Part shown: piece by piece, positions 19,766-29,936 of the stretch | Layout: each line of letters starts with the position of its first letter | Position numbering within the stretch: position 1 is the stretch's first letter | NCBI GenBank assembly: GCA_945903605.1 | Contig: CAMDOH010000006.1 | Location: forward strand, 1 to 60,041 | Direction: 5' to 3' | Source: Akkermansia muciniphila | GTDB taxonomy: Bacteria; Verrucomicrobiota; Verrucomicrobiia; Limisphaerales; UBA1100 | DNA: 60,041 nt | The notes under the pieces: model-generated | Database searches by the model: none | What the model was told of the DNA's origin: nothing | Seen by the model: the letters and a program-made list of their open reading frames with translations, nothing else | Translations under genes and position numbers: made by a program

Positions 19766-20830
19766 CTATTTCTTCTCTACAATCCAAACGTTCCTGAACT
19801 GAAGTGGATTGCCGTGGCCTTGCAGCTTGATGGGGCCGGGCGTGCCTTCTGGCTCCGAACGCGCACCGCCAGTCACGCCGCTGATGCTGAGATCCTGATG
19901 GATGATCACTCCATTGTGCTTGAGCGTCATCACTGGATTCTTGATCTTTTTGCCCGACTCATCCAGCACGGCATTGGTAAAGTCCACATCATAAGTCTGC
20001 CAAACGAGCGGAGGCAGGCACATGTTCACTTTCGGTTCTGCTTTAGTGTACACACCGCCGCACTCATTGTTTTTTCCGTCGAGCCCGAATGAATCGAGAA
20101 TCTGCACCTCGTAATGATCCACTTGATAGAACCCCGAATTTCCTCGTCCCTGTCCGCGACCTTCGGGCCTGTATGGAAGCAAGAATTCCATGTGCATGGT
20201 GTAGTTGCTGAATTTCTTTGCCGTGACGATGTCTGCGCCGTCGGTGTTGAGCAGCTTGCTTTTTGCGTCCAGTCTCCCGCCTTTCCATGCTTCCTTATTG
20301 GCGCCATCAAACAAGACCGTTGCCCCAGCGGGAGGCATCGCGCCCATCGACGGGCTGACACGCACTTTTTTCTTCAACGAAAATGCCGCCCCTCCTTCAA
20401 TCTGTCCGCTGAAAACATCCTCGCTGATTGTTCCGCTGGCTGGCTTGTGGCCGTCGGACGGATACTTGCTCGTCGCGCTGAACTCCTCGGCTTTTTGCGC
20501 GAGATATTTACGCGCCCCTGTCGCCGGCTCAAACACCGCTTTATTTCCTACCAGTTTGCCGCTGAGTAGAATCTTGCTCTTGCCATCCCAGCCCGCGCCG
20601 GGCAATCCGCCGGGCAGAATCACAGCTTGAAAAAAGCCTCCGTTCAACGCGATGACCTGAGCGCCTAATTTGTCGCCGGCATATTCACCTTGAATGGCGA
20701 AATCGATCGGAATCGTGGAGTCGGTCGCGTCGGTCCAGACGACCTTCGCGCCAGCAGGCGCTGCGCTGGCAATTGAGGCACCAAGACAGACCGAAGCAAA
20801 TCCGGCCATGGAATGGATAATATTACGCAT
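19766..20830 (-). CDS. DUF1080 (3-keto-disaccharide hydrolase-like) secreted protein
   Basis: Signal peptide MRNIIHSMAGFASVCLGASIASAAPA; GNSGFYQVDHYEVQILDSFG; GVYTKAEPKVNMCLPPLVWQTYDV; GHGNPLQFRNVWI. Confidence 0.88.
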   Translation of the reverse strand: MRNIIHSMAGFASVCLGASIASAAPAGAKVVWTDATDSTIPIDFAIQGEYAGDKLGAQVIALNGGFFQAVILPGGLPGAGWDGKSKILLSGKLVGNKAVFEPATGARKYLAQKAEEFSATSKYPSDGHKPASGTISEDVFSGQIEGGAAFSLKKKVRVSPSMGAMPPAGATVLFDGANKEAWKGGRLDAKSKLLNTDGADIVTAKKFSNYTMHMEFLLPYRPEGRGQGRGNSGFYQVDHYEVQILDSFGLDGKNNECGGVYTKAEPKVNMCLPPLVWQTYDVDFTNAVLDESGKKIKNPVMTLKHNGVIIHQDLSISGVTGGARSEPEGTPGPIKLQGHGNPLQFRNVWIVEKK

Positions 20831-20967
20831 GTTATTTCTTATTGTGGTTGCGGCGCAATCATACCGTCGCATTTCACTCCTGCAACCAAAACAACAGCAC
20901 CCATCCATTCCAGCCGATGCGACCAAGTGCGCTTGCCTCGCGTAATTGGCCACGTCATGGTTTGCAC

Positions 20968-22131
20968 ATGCAATTGACGAATGCGCGCCTAATTTTGCCC
21001 GATGTCATCCGCGAAGGCTCACTCACATTGCGCGAAGGGCGCATCGCCAACGTCGGCCGTGCCCATCCAAAAGCCCGTGGCAAAGAGCGATTGGATTTGA
21101 AAGGGGGATTTCTCGCGCCGGGATTTATCGACCTTCATATCCACGGCGCCGTCGGCCATGACACGATGGAGGCCACTCCCGAGGCATTCAAGGCCATCAC
21201 CGATTTTCATCTTCGCGGCGGCACCACATCGCTCACGCTCACCACACTCACAGCTCCGCACGCCGACATCATGCGAACGCTCGAAGCCATCAAGCCGATG
21301 CACAACCGTTCGCTCGGCGGTTCGCGCATCATTGGCGTGCATGTTGAAGGCCCGTATATTTCGCCGCTGCGCGTCGGCGCGCAAAATCCGAAATACGTTC
21401 GCCCGCCGAACAACCCCTCCGAATGGCGACAGATATTGCGTTACGGAAAATTGGTGACGCAAATGACCATCGCACCCGAAGAAGAGGGCGCGCTCGCACT
21501 GATCAAGGCGTTGAAACGAAATGGCACCATCGCATCCGGCGGCCACACAGATGCGAATCACGAACAGCTCATCCCAGCGCTGAAGGCCGGTCTCAATCAG
21601 GCCACACACACGTTCAACCAGATGAGCACCATCACCAAGCGCGGCCCTTATCGCTGGGCGGGGATGATCGAATTCTCGCTCGCACAAGATGAAATTCTTT
21701 GCGAGCTGATCTGCGACGGCAAACACGTGCCGCCCATCATCATGAAAATGTTGTTCAATGCGAAGGGGCGCGATGGCGTCTGCCTGGTTTCTGATGCGAC
21801 GAAAGGAGCGGGGCTGCCTGTCGGCACCGAATTCGAATTGTTCGGCATGACCGCGCGATCTACCCAGCACACTGCCGAACTTGTCGATGGATCCGGCCTT
21901 GCTGGGAGCACGCTCACGATGATCCGCTCCGTGAAGACGGCTGTGGAAATGGGCGGGCAGTTGCTTGTGGATGCCGTGCGAATGGCCTCGCTGAATCCAG
22001 CTCGCCAACTGCGGCGCGAAAAAGAATTCGGCTCGATTGAGTCGGGAAAACGCGCCGACCTCGTGTGGTTCGATGAGAAGTTTCGCGTGCGCGGCGTGTG
22101 GCTCGATGGCGAACAGCGTTTCCTAGCCTGA
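20968..22131 (+). CDS. nagA: N-acetylglucosamine-6-phosphate deacetylase
   Basis: APGFIDLHIHGAVGHD; IIGVHVEGPYISPLRVGAQNPKYV; ASGGHTDAN; ATHTFNQMS; LVSDATKGAGLP. Confidence 0.92.
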   Translation: MQLTNARLILPDVIREGSLTLREGRIANVGRAHPKARGKERLDLKGGFLAPGFIDLHIHGAVGHDTMEATPEAFKAITDFHLRGGTTSLTLTTLTAPHADIMRTLEAIKPMHNRSLGGSRIIGVHVEGPYISPLRVGAQNPKYVRPPNNPSEWRQILRYGKLVTQMTIAPEEEGALALIKALKRNGTIASGGHTDANHEQLIPALKAGLNQATHTFNQMSTITKRGPYRWAGMIEFSLAQDEILCELICDGKHVPPIIMKMLFNAKGRDGVCLVSDATKGAGLPVGTEFELFGMTARSTQHTAELVDGSGLAGSTLTMIRSVKTAVEMGGQLLVDAVRMASLNPARQLRREKEFGSIESGKRADLVWFDEKFRVRGVWLDGEQRFLA

Positions 22132-23031
22132 TCCATTCCTCTCGCCAAGCGCCTCTTCAATCGCCGCGTTAATCCCGGGAAATCGAAATTGAAATCCCGA
22201 CTCCAGCAGTTTTGTGGGCACGACGCGCTGACTGGCACAGAGTACGTCTTTGACAATCGAGCCGTAGAGCAAGCTCAATAGAAGCGGCGGCGCTGGAAGA
22301 ATGGCTGGTCTGTGGACAGCTTTCGCAATGGCGCGTGTGATTTCTGCATTCGTTGCTGGTTCTGGCGAGACGACATTGACTGCGCCGGAAATATCTTCCC
22401 ACCGCAACACGTGGAGAATTGCCGAAATGGCGTCCACCAAAGAAATCCATGTCCAATACTGTCTCCCCCTCCCAACATTGCCGCCGAGCCCCATTCGGAA
22501 CCACGGAAGCAGTCTCTGTAAAAATGCGCCTTGAGATGTGAGCATTGCGCCAAACCGCAAGTGAACTGTGCGAATGCCTGCGCGTGATGCGGAAACTGAA
22601 GCGCTCTCCCACGCACTACAAACTTCCGCAAGAAAGCCTTTTCCGGTCACGCTGTTCTCATCCAGAATTTCTCCGGGACGATGGCCGTAAATGCCCGTGG
22701 CAGACGCAGCAAGAAATACTCGCGGAGGATTCGGTAGTGTCGCGAGTTTCTCGCAAAGTAATCGGGTGGATTCAACGCGGCTGGAACGGATGCGCCGCAT
22801 CTTGTCCTTGGTCCAGCGTCCGTCTCCGATGTTCTCGCCGCACAGATGGATCACCGCATCGCAATCGTTGAGATGGTGGACGTCCAAGTCTCGTTGTTCC
22901 GGATTCCACAGTATTGAATTGGGCACGCCTGTTTGACGAACGAGCCGCACGACATCGTGACCCTCAGCCAGCAAGCGCTGCATCAATTGCGAGCCGATCA
23001 AACCGCTGGAGCCGCTGACGAGAATTCTCAT
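22123..23031 (-). CDS. TIGR01777-family NAD-dependent epimerase/dehydratase (SDR)
   Basis: MRILVSGSSGLIGSQLMQRLLAEGHDVVRLVR; ASATGIYGHRPGEILDENS; NVVSPEPATNAEITRAI. Confidence 0.92.
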   Translation of the reverse strand: MRILVSGSSGLIGSQLMQRLLAEGHDVVRLVRQTGVPNSILWNPEQRDLDVHHLNDCDAVIHLCGENIGDGRWTKDKMRRIRSSRVESTRLLCEKLATLPNPPRVFLAASATGIYGHRPGEILDENSVTGKGFLAEVCSAWESASVSASRAGIRTVHLRFGAMLTSQGAFLQRLLPWFRMGLGGNVGRGRQYWTWISLVDAISAILHVLRWEDISGAVNVVSPEPATNAEITRAIAKAVHRPAILPAPPLLLSLLYGSIVKDVLCASQRVVPTKLLESGFQFRFPGINAAIEEALGERNGSG

Positions 23032-23034
23032 GAT

Positions 23035-23110
23035 TGGTACTCCCGCCCGGAATTGAACCGGGATAGGCGGTTTAGGAAACCACTGCTCTATCCAATTGAG
23101 CTACGGGAGC
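23035..23110 (-). tRNA. tRNA-Arg (anticodon CCT), CCA encoded
   Basis: Reverse complement GCTCCCGTAGCTCAATTGGATAGAGCAGTGGTTTCCTAAACCGCCTATCCCGGTTCAATTCCGGGCGGGAGTACCA folds as a cloverleaf; loop TTCCTAA gives anticodon CCT. Confidence 0.95.
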
Positions 23111-23164
23111 GAGGCGTGAGCAATGATGAGTGAACGGGCCGTTTTAGAAAGCCGAAATTAGGAT

Positions 23165-24388
23165 TCATGGTTTGCGGACATCGATGCAAACCAGATCGCC
23201 CGCAGCATTGCGGCAATAAATTCGGCCGTTGGCAATGACTGGCGCAGTCCAGCAACGACCACCGATGACCTGGCTGCTGGCCAGTTGTTCGTATTTCTCC
23301 GATGAAGCTTTTGCGATGGCGAGTGTGCCGATTTCTCCAAGCAAGATCAGCCGGCCATCTGCAGCCATCAATGAGCCGCAGCGCAAACCCGCTTGGCGCC
23401 AGCGGACTTTCCCAGAATCGAGTTCCATGCAAACCAGCTCTCTGGCGCCAGCCATGTGGGTGTTGCCATCAAACCCATAAATAAACCCGTTGATGACCAC
23501 GGACCCGTTCATGTGATTGCTCAGTTCCCGATGCGTGTAAATCTGCCGGAGTTTACCAGAGGCCAATTCGAATAACGCGCAGCCGCGTTTGTAACCGGTG
23601 GAAATAAAGATTCGGTTCCCCAAAACAATCGGCGTGCACGCATTTGTCTCGTAGGAAGTTTTCCATTCCGTGAAAGCAACGGTCTTGCCCGATTCTGCAT
23701 CGAGAATCACCAGGCCCTCGGTTTTGACAATGGCCAACAACGTGCGCCCATCATGTACAAATGGAACAGGCGAACCGTACGCAGGTTTATACTCCGCACT
23801 TCGCCATAGTTCTTTTCCATCGGATTTGTTGAGTGCAAATGTCCGGCCTGCTTCCACGATCAACTGCTTGCCCAAAATCAAAGGCGAACCTGAAAAACCC
23901 CATTCGGGCGGACTGCCCATTCCAGAATGTTTTAGCAGATCAAATACCCAATCGCGCTTTCCTGTCCGCAAGTCGTAACAACGGAGGTTTCCGTCTTTGC
24001 TGAGCGTGTACACTTTGCCGCCGCTGATGGTGGGCGTCGATGCCGGACCTCCTTCATGAAGATTTGGCAACAGCTCGGCTTGATAACTGTCCGACCATCG
24101 GGTCCGTCCGGTCGCAGAATCCAAACAAGAAACCGTCTCATTGCCTCCCTTGGATTTTCCGTCATGGCCCATGATCAACACGTTGTCGCCCGCCACCGAA
24201 CAACTCGAAAAACCGATCCCCACTTTTGCGCGCCAAGCCACCTTCTCCAAACTGAGCTGCCAGCCGGATTCCGCAGAGATTCCGTTGTGGTTTGGCCCGC
24301 GCCAATTCGGCCAATCTTCAGCCGAACTCATCCCCAAAACGAATACGAAAACGATGGCGCAGAGACGATGACCGTCGGCAATTCTCAT
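23165..24388 (-). CDS. PQQ-like beta-propeller repeat protein, secreted
   Basis: Signal-like N-terminus; WPNWRGPNHNGIS; repeated GKVYTLSKDGNLRCYDLRTGK-type blades. Confidence 0.9.
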   Translation of the reverse strand: MRIADGHRLCAIVFVFVLGMSSAEDWPNWRGPNHNGISAESGWQLSLEKVAWRAKVGIGFSSCSVAGDNVLIMGHDGKSKGGNETVSCLDSATGRTRWSDSYQAELLPNLHEGGPASTPTISGGKVYTLSKDGNLRCYDLRTGKRDWVFDLLKHSGMGSPPEWGFSGSPLILGKQLIVEAGRTFALNKSDGKELWRSAEYKPAYGSPVPFVHDGRTLLAIVKTEGLVILDAESGKTVAFTEWKTSYETNACTPIVLGNRIFISTGYKRGCALFELASGKLRQIYTHRELSNHMNGSVVINGFIYGFDGNTHMAGARELVCMELDSGKVRWRQAGLRCGSLMAADGRLILLGEIGTLAIAKASSEKYEQLASSQVIGGRCWTAPVIANGRIYCRNAAGDLVCIDVRKP

Positions 24389-24700
24389 GCAGCAATGATG
24401 GCTGTCGCCCCATCATAAACAAGCCAACTCACTCAACTCACATCCTTGCCAGCAATGTCAATAATGTGGCAACAAATCGAAAAATCAATTGGGCAATACA
24501 GTTTACCATCTGTCTCACAGTGTGTTATGAATTCTTATTGTTGAGTGGCGCACTGCGGATAACCTTCCAAGATTCTACGTGAATGGCTGGATAACCCATT
24601 GTTGCTAAATCGTTGATTTGCCATTTTTTGAATGCTGGTTTTTTCAATCCTTACGAGCTTTTCTGACTGTAAGTTGGGTTGTGCCCGAATTTGAGGAGTC

Positions 24701-25200
24701 ATGTCTAATCATCCAAAGATTTTTCTGAGCCGCGAACTGGAGCAAGCCGGCGTGAATGTCTCCTTCGGCTTGGTCGGATTCAAGATTCACGCAAAACTCT
24801 GCCTGATTGTGCGGCAGGAAGACGATCGCATCCGGCACTATCTCCATCTGAGCACCGGCAATTACAATCCCACCACGGCCCGCACATGCACCGACTACAG
24901 CCTGCTCACGACCCATCCTGAACTCGCTGAAGACGCAGCCGCGCTGTTCAACCAACTCACGGGATTTTGCCAATTCCAGAAAATGCGCAAGCTCATCGTC
25001 GCCCCATTCGAATATCACCAGCGAGTGATTGATCTGATTCGCACAGAAACCAAAACGCACGCGACGGGAAACCCGCGCGTATCACAGCCTTCTGCCCGAT
25101 GGCAGCTATGAATTGTCTGCGCTCAAAGCGGGTGAAAAGCCTGTGAACGCCCAACAGGATTTCATGAAGATCGCGCTCCAGCCGCCCAATAGAAAATCGG
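24701..25200 (+). pseudogene. ppk1: polyphosphate kinase 1 C-terminal remnant
   Basis: ELEQAGVNVSFGLVGFKIHAKLCLIVRQEDDRIRHYLHLSTGNYNPTTARTCTDYSLLTTHPELAEDAAALFNQLTG is PPK1-like; the extreme C-terminus (LPDGSYELSALKAGEKPVNAQQDFM) appears in another frame after an apparent internal deletion. Confidence 0.85.
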
Positions 25201-25254
25201 CTCCTTCGAACAAGCACCGCACGGCGCGCCGCCGCACATCTGCTTCCAGTTTAG

Positions 25255-26235
25255 TCAGGATTGCGCGCGCTCCCGAGCCAGCCATGCCGCACCAGTAATT
25301 CCGGCTACATCTGCGAGCTTGCTGGTCGTGATGCGAACCCTTTTCATGTTGCTGGGCAACACTCGGTCTCCCGCGCGCTCCAGAATGATCGGCATCAAGT
25401 GCTTTTTCAGCGCGCCGACAACGCCGCCACCTAGCACCACCTGTTCAGGCGCAAGAATGGAAATGACATTGCCCACCGCAATGGAAATTATTCTCGCCGC
25501 CTCACGCACCGTTTTAATCGCGAGCTTGTCGCCCTTCATTAAAGCCTCCTCAATATGATGGCTGCCGATCCCGTTCTTTTTATCTCCAAGTATTTTTCCA
25601 AGCGATGTTTTGACTCCAGCTTTGTGCGCAGCACGAAGGGTTCGCTCCAAGGCTCGACGACCGGCGAGTGATTCAAAACTACCCACGAACGGGTTGTCTT
25701 TATCCAGCAAATCCTCATTCAAAACCATGTGCCCAAATTCTCCTGCGGAGAAATTGCGCCCTCGATGAAGCTGGCCGTTGATAATAATCCCACCGCCGAT
25801 TCCTGTGCCAACAAAGATGCCCACCATGTGCTGCGGCTTGGCGCGAAGCTCGACATGATAAACGCCGAGCGTGGCCAGATTACAATCGTTGTCCACACAG
25901 ACAGGCAGGCCGAGTCGCCGTTTCATTTCACTCGCCAGTGGAACCGACCCCCATCCCAAGTTGGTCGCATCTTTGACGACTCCCTTATCCATGTCCACCG
26001 TTCCCGGCGCACCAATGGCTACACCAACCACCGTGCACCGATCCACTTGGGACAACTCGATCGCTTCCTCAATCGTCGCCGCCATTCGATCCATCACTGC
26101 CTTACATCCGCTCTTTGCCTTTGTCTTGTGCTTGGCCGTCGCCTTAAGTTTGAGCGTTGAATTGAAGACGCCAGCGAGGATCTTTGTTCCGCCCAGATCC
26201 ACGCCGATATAATGAGCTTCCTCATTCGCTCTCAT
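25255..26235 (-). CDS. ROK family sugar kinase (glucokinase-like)
   Basis: YIGVDLGGTKILAGVF; IGAPGTVDMDKGVV; VDNDCNLATLG; GTGIGGGIIINGQLHRG; GEFGHM. Confidence 0.93.
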   Translation of the reverse strand: MRANEEAHYIGVDLGGTKILAGVFNSTLKLKATAKHKTKAKSGCKAVMDRMAATIEEAIELSQVDRCTVVGVAIGAPGTVDMDKGVVKDATNLGWGSVPLASEMKRRLGLPVCVDNDCNLATLGVYHVELRAKPQHMVGIFVGTGIGGGIIINGQLHRGRNFSAGEFGHMVLNEDLLDKDNPFVGSFESLAGRRALERTLRAAHKAGVKTSLGKILGDKKNGIGSHHIEEALMKGDKLAIKTVREAARIISIAVGNVISILAPEQVVLGGGVVGALKKHLMPIILERAGDRVLPSNMKRVRITTSKLADVAGITGAAWLARERAQS

Positions 26236-26318
26236 CTGTTGCGAGAGAATGGAAATCAACCTCTGCGTGGCAATTGAAACTTACTCGATACTCAAACCCA
26301 AGCCTGCCTGCCTGCGAA

Positions 26319-29300
26319 TCATGGCTGCGCAGGCGGCGGCGCGAAGTTGCCGATGGATTTTGCTGCGCCGTCCCAGACACGCAACACGCTGTCCTGTCCT
26401 CCTGCGACCACGATGCTTCCACTTGGCGTCGCCGCAGAGGCGTAAACGAAGTCCGTCGAGCCAGCGTAAGTGCGGACGGTTGATAGGGCGGTTCCCGCCT
26501 TGATTAGTTTCACCTGACTGTCAGCGCCCGTCACGATTGCAGAATCCGTCAGTCCAACAAATTGGATGGACGTGATCTCCTTGCTGAACCCGCCGGTCTT
26601 CGGGCCGCGTTCGCCGGTGACCATGTTCCACGACTTGATCTCGTTGTCCGCACCGCCACTCAAAAGTGTGCGCCCATCGTAACTCCAACCCACCCCGAGC
26701 ACATGATGCGTGTGACCTTCGAATACCTTGGTGACTTTTCCGGTGGCGAGGTCCGTGACCTTCACAAACTTGTCGGACGCCCCCGAGACAAGCACCTGGC
26801 CATTGGCCGAAAATGCCAGACCCAAAACTGCATCGCTATGAACATCCGGCAAATCCTTCACTAGCGCGCCCGTGTTCGCATCCCACAATTTGATCTCGCC
26901 GCCGCGACTCGGCTCGCCGCTGCCCGTGGCAATCCTCAGCCCATCCGGGCTGAAGCGAATCACGTTCACTCGATCGGCAATCTGCGATTTTGCATCACCC
27001 GTTCCCAGTGTGCGCTCCAATTGCCAACCGCGTTGATATCCCCAGAGCACAGCCTTGCGATCGGCGCTGATGATCAAGGCCTGTCCCGGCCCGGCAGCAG
27101 CCACTGATTGAATCGCGCTCTCACCCGTTTTGATGCTTTCCAATAATGTCCCGCTTGAGGAAGCCCACACGTTCAGATGCAGATCGGTTCCGCCTGACAT
27201 CACAAACAAACTGTCCATCGAAAACGCGAGCGTGGCTGAGGGCTTTTCCGCGTCTGTCGCCGCTTTCTTTGCTGCTTCATGAGTTGCCTCAGCCTGCTTT
27301 TGCACCGCCTCGGCGCTGCTCACAGATGTCGTTGCCTGTTTGATTTCCTCATCTGCGCGAAACAGTGCGTTGGTTGACAAAGTGAATTCAGTGACCGCGG
27401 CGACGCGCGGCTGATCGATCTTCTTGAACTCCACATCCGCCGCCTCAACGGCCTTCACCACCACCGCCAATTTATCAGTCGCCACTTTTTCATCCGCAGC
27501 GAGTTTGGTGAGCGCCGCCTTGCTGTCCGTGGCGAGCTTTCGTTTGTCGGCTGCCAATTTGTCGGCATTGGCCAAATCTGTCGTGGCTTTGTCGGCAACT
27601 GGTTTGGCTGCGAGAGCGGCCTTGTCGGAATCCGCAGCGGCTTTGTCAGCGTCGGCCAAGCCCTTCGTTGCAACCGCCACTTCAGCTTTGGCAGCGACCA
27701 GCGCTTTGTCGGCGTCCACTTTTGCCGTTTGCACGGTCACCAATGCTTTTGCTGCAGCATCGACTTTCAACGTTGCTGGTTTCTGTTTCTGATTCACCAG
27801 ATTATCGAACGCAGTCTTTGCATCCGTCGCGGCCTTTCTGGCCACGGCAGCTTCTTGAGCAGCCTTGTCTTTTTCAGCCGCCGGTTTTGCAGCATCGTCC
27901 TTGATCGTTTTGGCCTTGGCTTCACTGGCCTTTGCGGCTGTCTCCGCTGTGTCGGAAATTTGTTTGGCCTTGGCGGTCTCCGTGTTCGCTGCGGTGAGTT
28001 CCTGCTCAGCCGTTTTCATGGCAGCGGCCGCATCCGTCACCGCTTTGTCGGCTGCTGCTGATTTGGTTTCTCCAGTCTTGAGTTTGTTGGCGATGAGGCC
28101 GTCCAACGTCTGCTTCGATGTCGTGGCCAACTGTTTTTTCGTGGTGGCGTCTTTGTCGGCGGCCACTTGATCGGCGATAGGTTTGACAGAAGCGGTCTTG
28201 GAAACTGCGGCGGCGGCTTCGGTTTCCTTGGCCACTTTTTCGGTAACCTCAGACACCTCTGTTGCCTTGGGTGTTTCGCCTTTCAGTTTCGCGACGGCTT
28301 CTTCAGCAATCTTTTTGTCTGCCTCGGCTTTGACGAGCACCGCTTTCTTTTCGGCGATAGGTTCCTTTTCGGCTTTTTCTTTGGCTTCCTTGGCTTTGGC
28401 CAATCGTTCCTGTGTCTTCTTTTGATTGTCCTGTTTGGCCTTGAGATCGCCCTGATGATACGGCACCTCGGACTTGGCAAATGTGAGCAGGCGTTCTTTT
28501 TCTGCAAGTGATTCGCGCGTGGCGTAGCGCCCTTTCAATTCTGCAACGGGCTGGCCATTGGCTGCGTCCCACAATTTGGCAACCCCTGTGTCGCTCGCGG
28601 AAGCGAACCGTTTGCCATCGGGGCTTGCGGCAACAGCGCGAACGGGTGCGCCCTGCGCCATTTGTCGGATCACAGTTCCCTTCTCGACATCCCAGTGACG
28701 CACGGAGGCGTCAGCACTGCCGGAGAGCATTTGCAATCCGCCTGTCAATGCGGCGAGCGAAGTGATCGGGCCGGTGTGTCCCTTGATTTCGCGCGGAGCG
28801 GCAAACGGGCCATTGGCCGCCTCGGGCAATTTCCAAATGCGAATCTGATTGTCGGCATGTCCGGTGGCCAGTTGCTTGCCAGCACTCACCCAAATGAGAG
28901 CCGTGAAATTGGTGGAGGCATTGTTGGTGGATGCAAATGGAGTTCCGTCTGCAGCATTCCAAAGTCTCAGGCTGTTGTCTTGCGATGTGCTGGCCAGCCG
29001 CGTGCTGTCTGGAGAAAATTGGAGCGCGTTGACCGGGCCTGTGTGCCCAGCGATGTTTTTGACCGGCTTCATCGCTGGCAGCTCGTAAAGTCCGATCGCG
29101 TTTCCATCGAGAGCCAAGGCCAGTCGTTTCCCGTCGGGACTGATTACCGCGCCGGGTTGAATCACGACATTGGCCAACGTGCCTGCGGCCGTTGCCGGCT
29201 GACGTTTCCAGATTTTCACTTCGCGATAACCGCCGGAAGCAAGCCTGTCACCTGCGGGATTGAATGCGAGCGAGTGGACCAAATCGCGATGCGCCACTCC

Positions 29301-29909
29301 AAGTTTGCCGTAAATGCCGGCCTTCACAAGCACGGGGTCGGTGAGGCGTTCCACGAGTTGATCTGTGGGGAGATGATAAAGAAAAATCTGATTGGCTCTG
29401 CCCGCAGCGGCGAATTGGCCGTCGCCTGTCACAGAAACGGAATAGATGGGATTCAGGCCCGGAGGCAACGGCTGCCACTCGATTGGCTTGGCCTCGCGCA
29501 TGATGCCTTTGGCACCTTGATTGATCCATAGTTTGACCAATCCCAGTTCCTGCGGTGTGAGCGGCTTCGCTGAAACCTTGTTGTCCGGCGGCGGCATCGA
29601 CGGATCCGACCGGTGGGTGGCAAGTTTGAAGAGGTAACTTTTATCGGCGTCGCCGGGGACGACCACCTTGCCGGATTCGCCGCCCTTGAGTATGTCCTGC
29701 GGCGTCTCAAGAATGAGTTCGCCCTTGGGCTTGGTGCGATTGTGGCAGGCCAGACAGTTGCTGCGGAACACCGGCAGAACTTCGTTCTGAAAATCAACAG
29801 GTGTGGCACGCTTGATTTCCGCCACTTGTAGGACGGGCTTTTTGGCATCCGCCGCGCTGACCGCAAACGCACCCGCCAACAGGCAATAGATGGGGAATGA
29901 TGTTTTCAT
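26319..29909 (-). CDS. secreted planctomycete-type cytochrome c/WD40 protein with a large internal coiled coil
   Basis: CLACHNRTKPKGELIL (CXXCH); WD40 repeats before and after an Ala/Lys-rich helical segment at about 27245-28530. Confidence 0.88.
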   Translation of the reverse strand: MKTSFPIYCLLAGAFAVSAADAKKPVLQVAEIKRATPVDFQNEVLPVFRSNCLACHNRTKPKGELILETPQDILKGGESGKVVVPGDADKSYLFKLATHRSDPSMPPPDNKVSAKPLTPQELGLVKLWINQGAKGIMREAKPIEWQPLPPGLNPIYSVSVTGDGQFAAAGRANQIFLYHLPTDQLVERLTDPVLVKAGIYGKLGVAHRDLVHSLAFNPAGDRLASGGYREVKIWKRQPATAAGTLANVVIQPGAVISPDGKRLALALDGNAIGLYELPAMKPVKNIAGHTGPVNALQFSPDSTRLASTSQDNSLRLWNAADGTPFASTNNASTNFTALIWVSAGKQLATGHADNQIRIWKLPEAANGPFAAPREIKGHTGPITSLAALTGGLQMLSGSADASVRHWDVEKGTVIRQMAQGAPVRAVAASPDGKRFASASDTGVAKLWDAANGQPVAELKGRYATRESLAEKERLLTFAKSEVPYHQGDLKAKQDNQKKTQERLAKAKEAKEKAEKEPIAEKKAVLVKAEADKKIAEEAVAKLKGETPKATEVSEVTEKVAKETEAAAAVSKTASVKPIADQVAADKDATTKKQLATTSKQTLDGLIANKLKTGETKSAAADKAVTDAAAAMKTAEQELTAANTETAKAKQISDTAETAAKASEAKAKTIKDDAAKPAAEKDKAAQEAAVARKAATDAKTAFDNLVNQKQKPATLKVDAAAKALVTVQTAKVDADKALVAAKAEVAVATKGLADADKAAADSDKAALAAKPVADKATTDLANADKLAADKRKLATDSKAALTKLAADEKVATDKLAVVVKAVEAADVEFKKIDQPRVAAVTEFTLSTNALFRADEEIKQATTSVSSAEAVQKQAEATHEAAKKAATDAEKPSATLAFSMDSLFVMSGGTDLHLNVWASSSGTLLESIKTGESAIQSVAAAGPGQALIISADRKAVLWGYQRGWQLERTLGTGDAKSQIADRVNVIRFSPDGLRIATGSGEPSRGGEIKLWDANTGALVKDLPDVHSDAVLGLAFSANGQVLVSGASDKFVKVTDLATGKVTKVFEGHTHHVLGVGWSYDGRTLLSGGADNEIKSWNMVTGERGPKTGGFSKEITSIQFVGLTDSAIVTGADSQVKLIKAGTALSTVRTYAGSTDFVYASAATPSGSIVVAGGQDSVLRVWDGAAKSIGNFAPPPAQP

Positions 29910-29936
29910 TATTTCGATTTTTAAATTATCCACGCT

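Noticed and set aside
24389-24700. AT-richer 300-bp gap considered as a mobile-element scar or ncRNA
   Set aside because: No terminal inverted repeats, target duplication or convincing stable fold visible by eye
27245-28530. Repetitive-looking DNA considered as a CRISPR or tandem repeat array
   Set aside because: Repetition reflects an Ala/Lys-rich coding coiled coil in one open frame; no regular identical repeats with spacers
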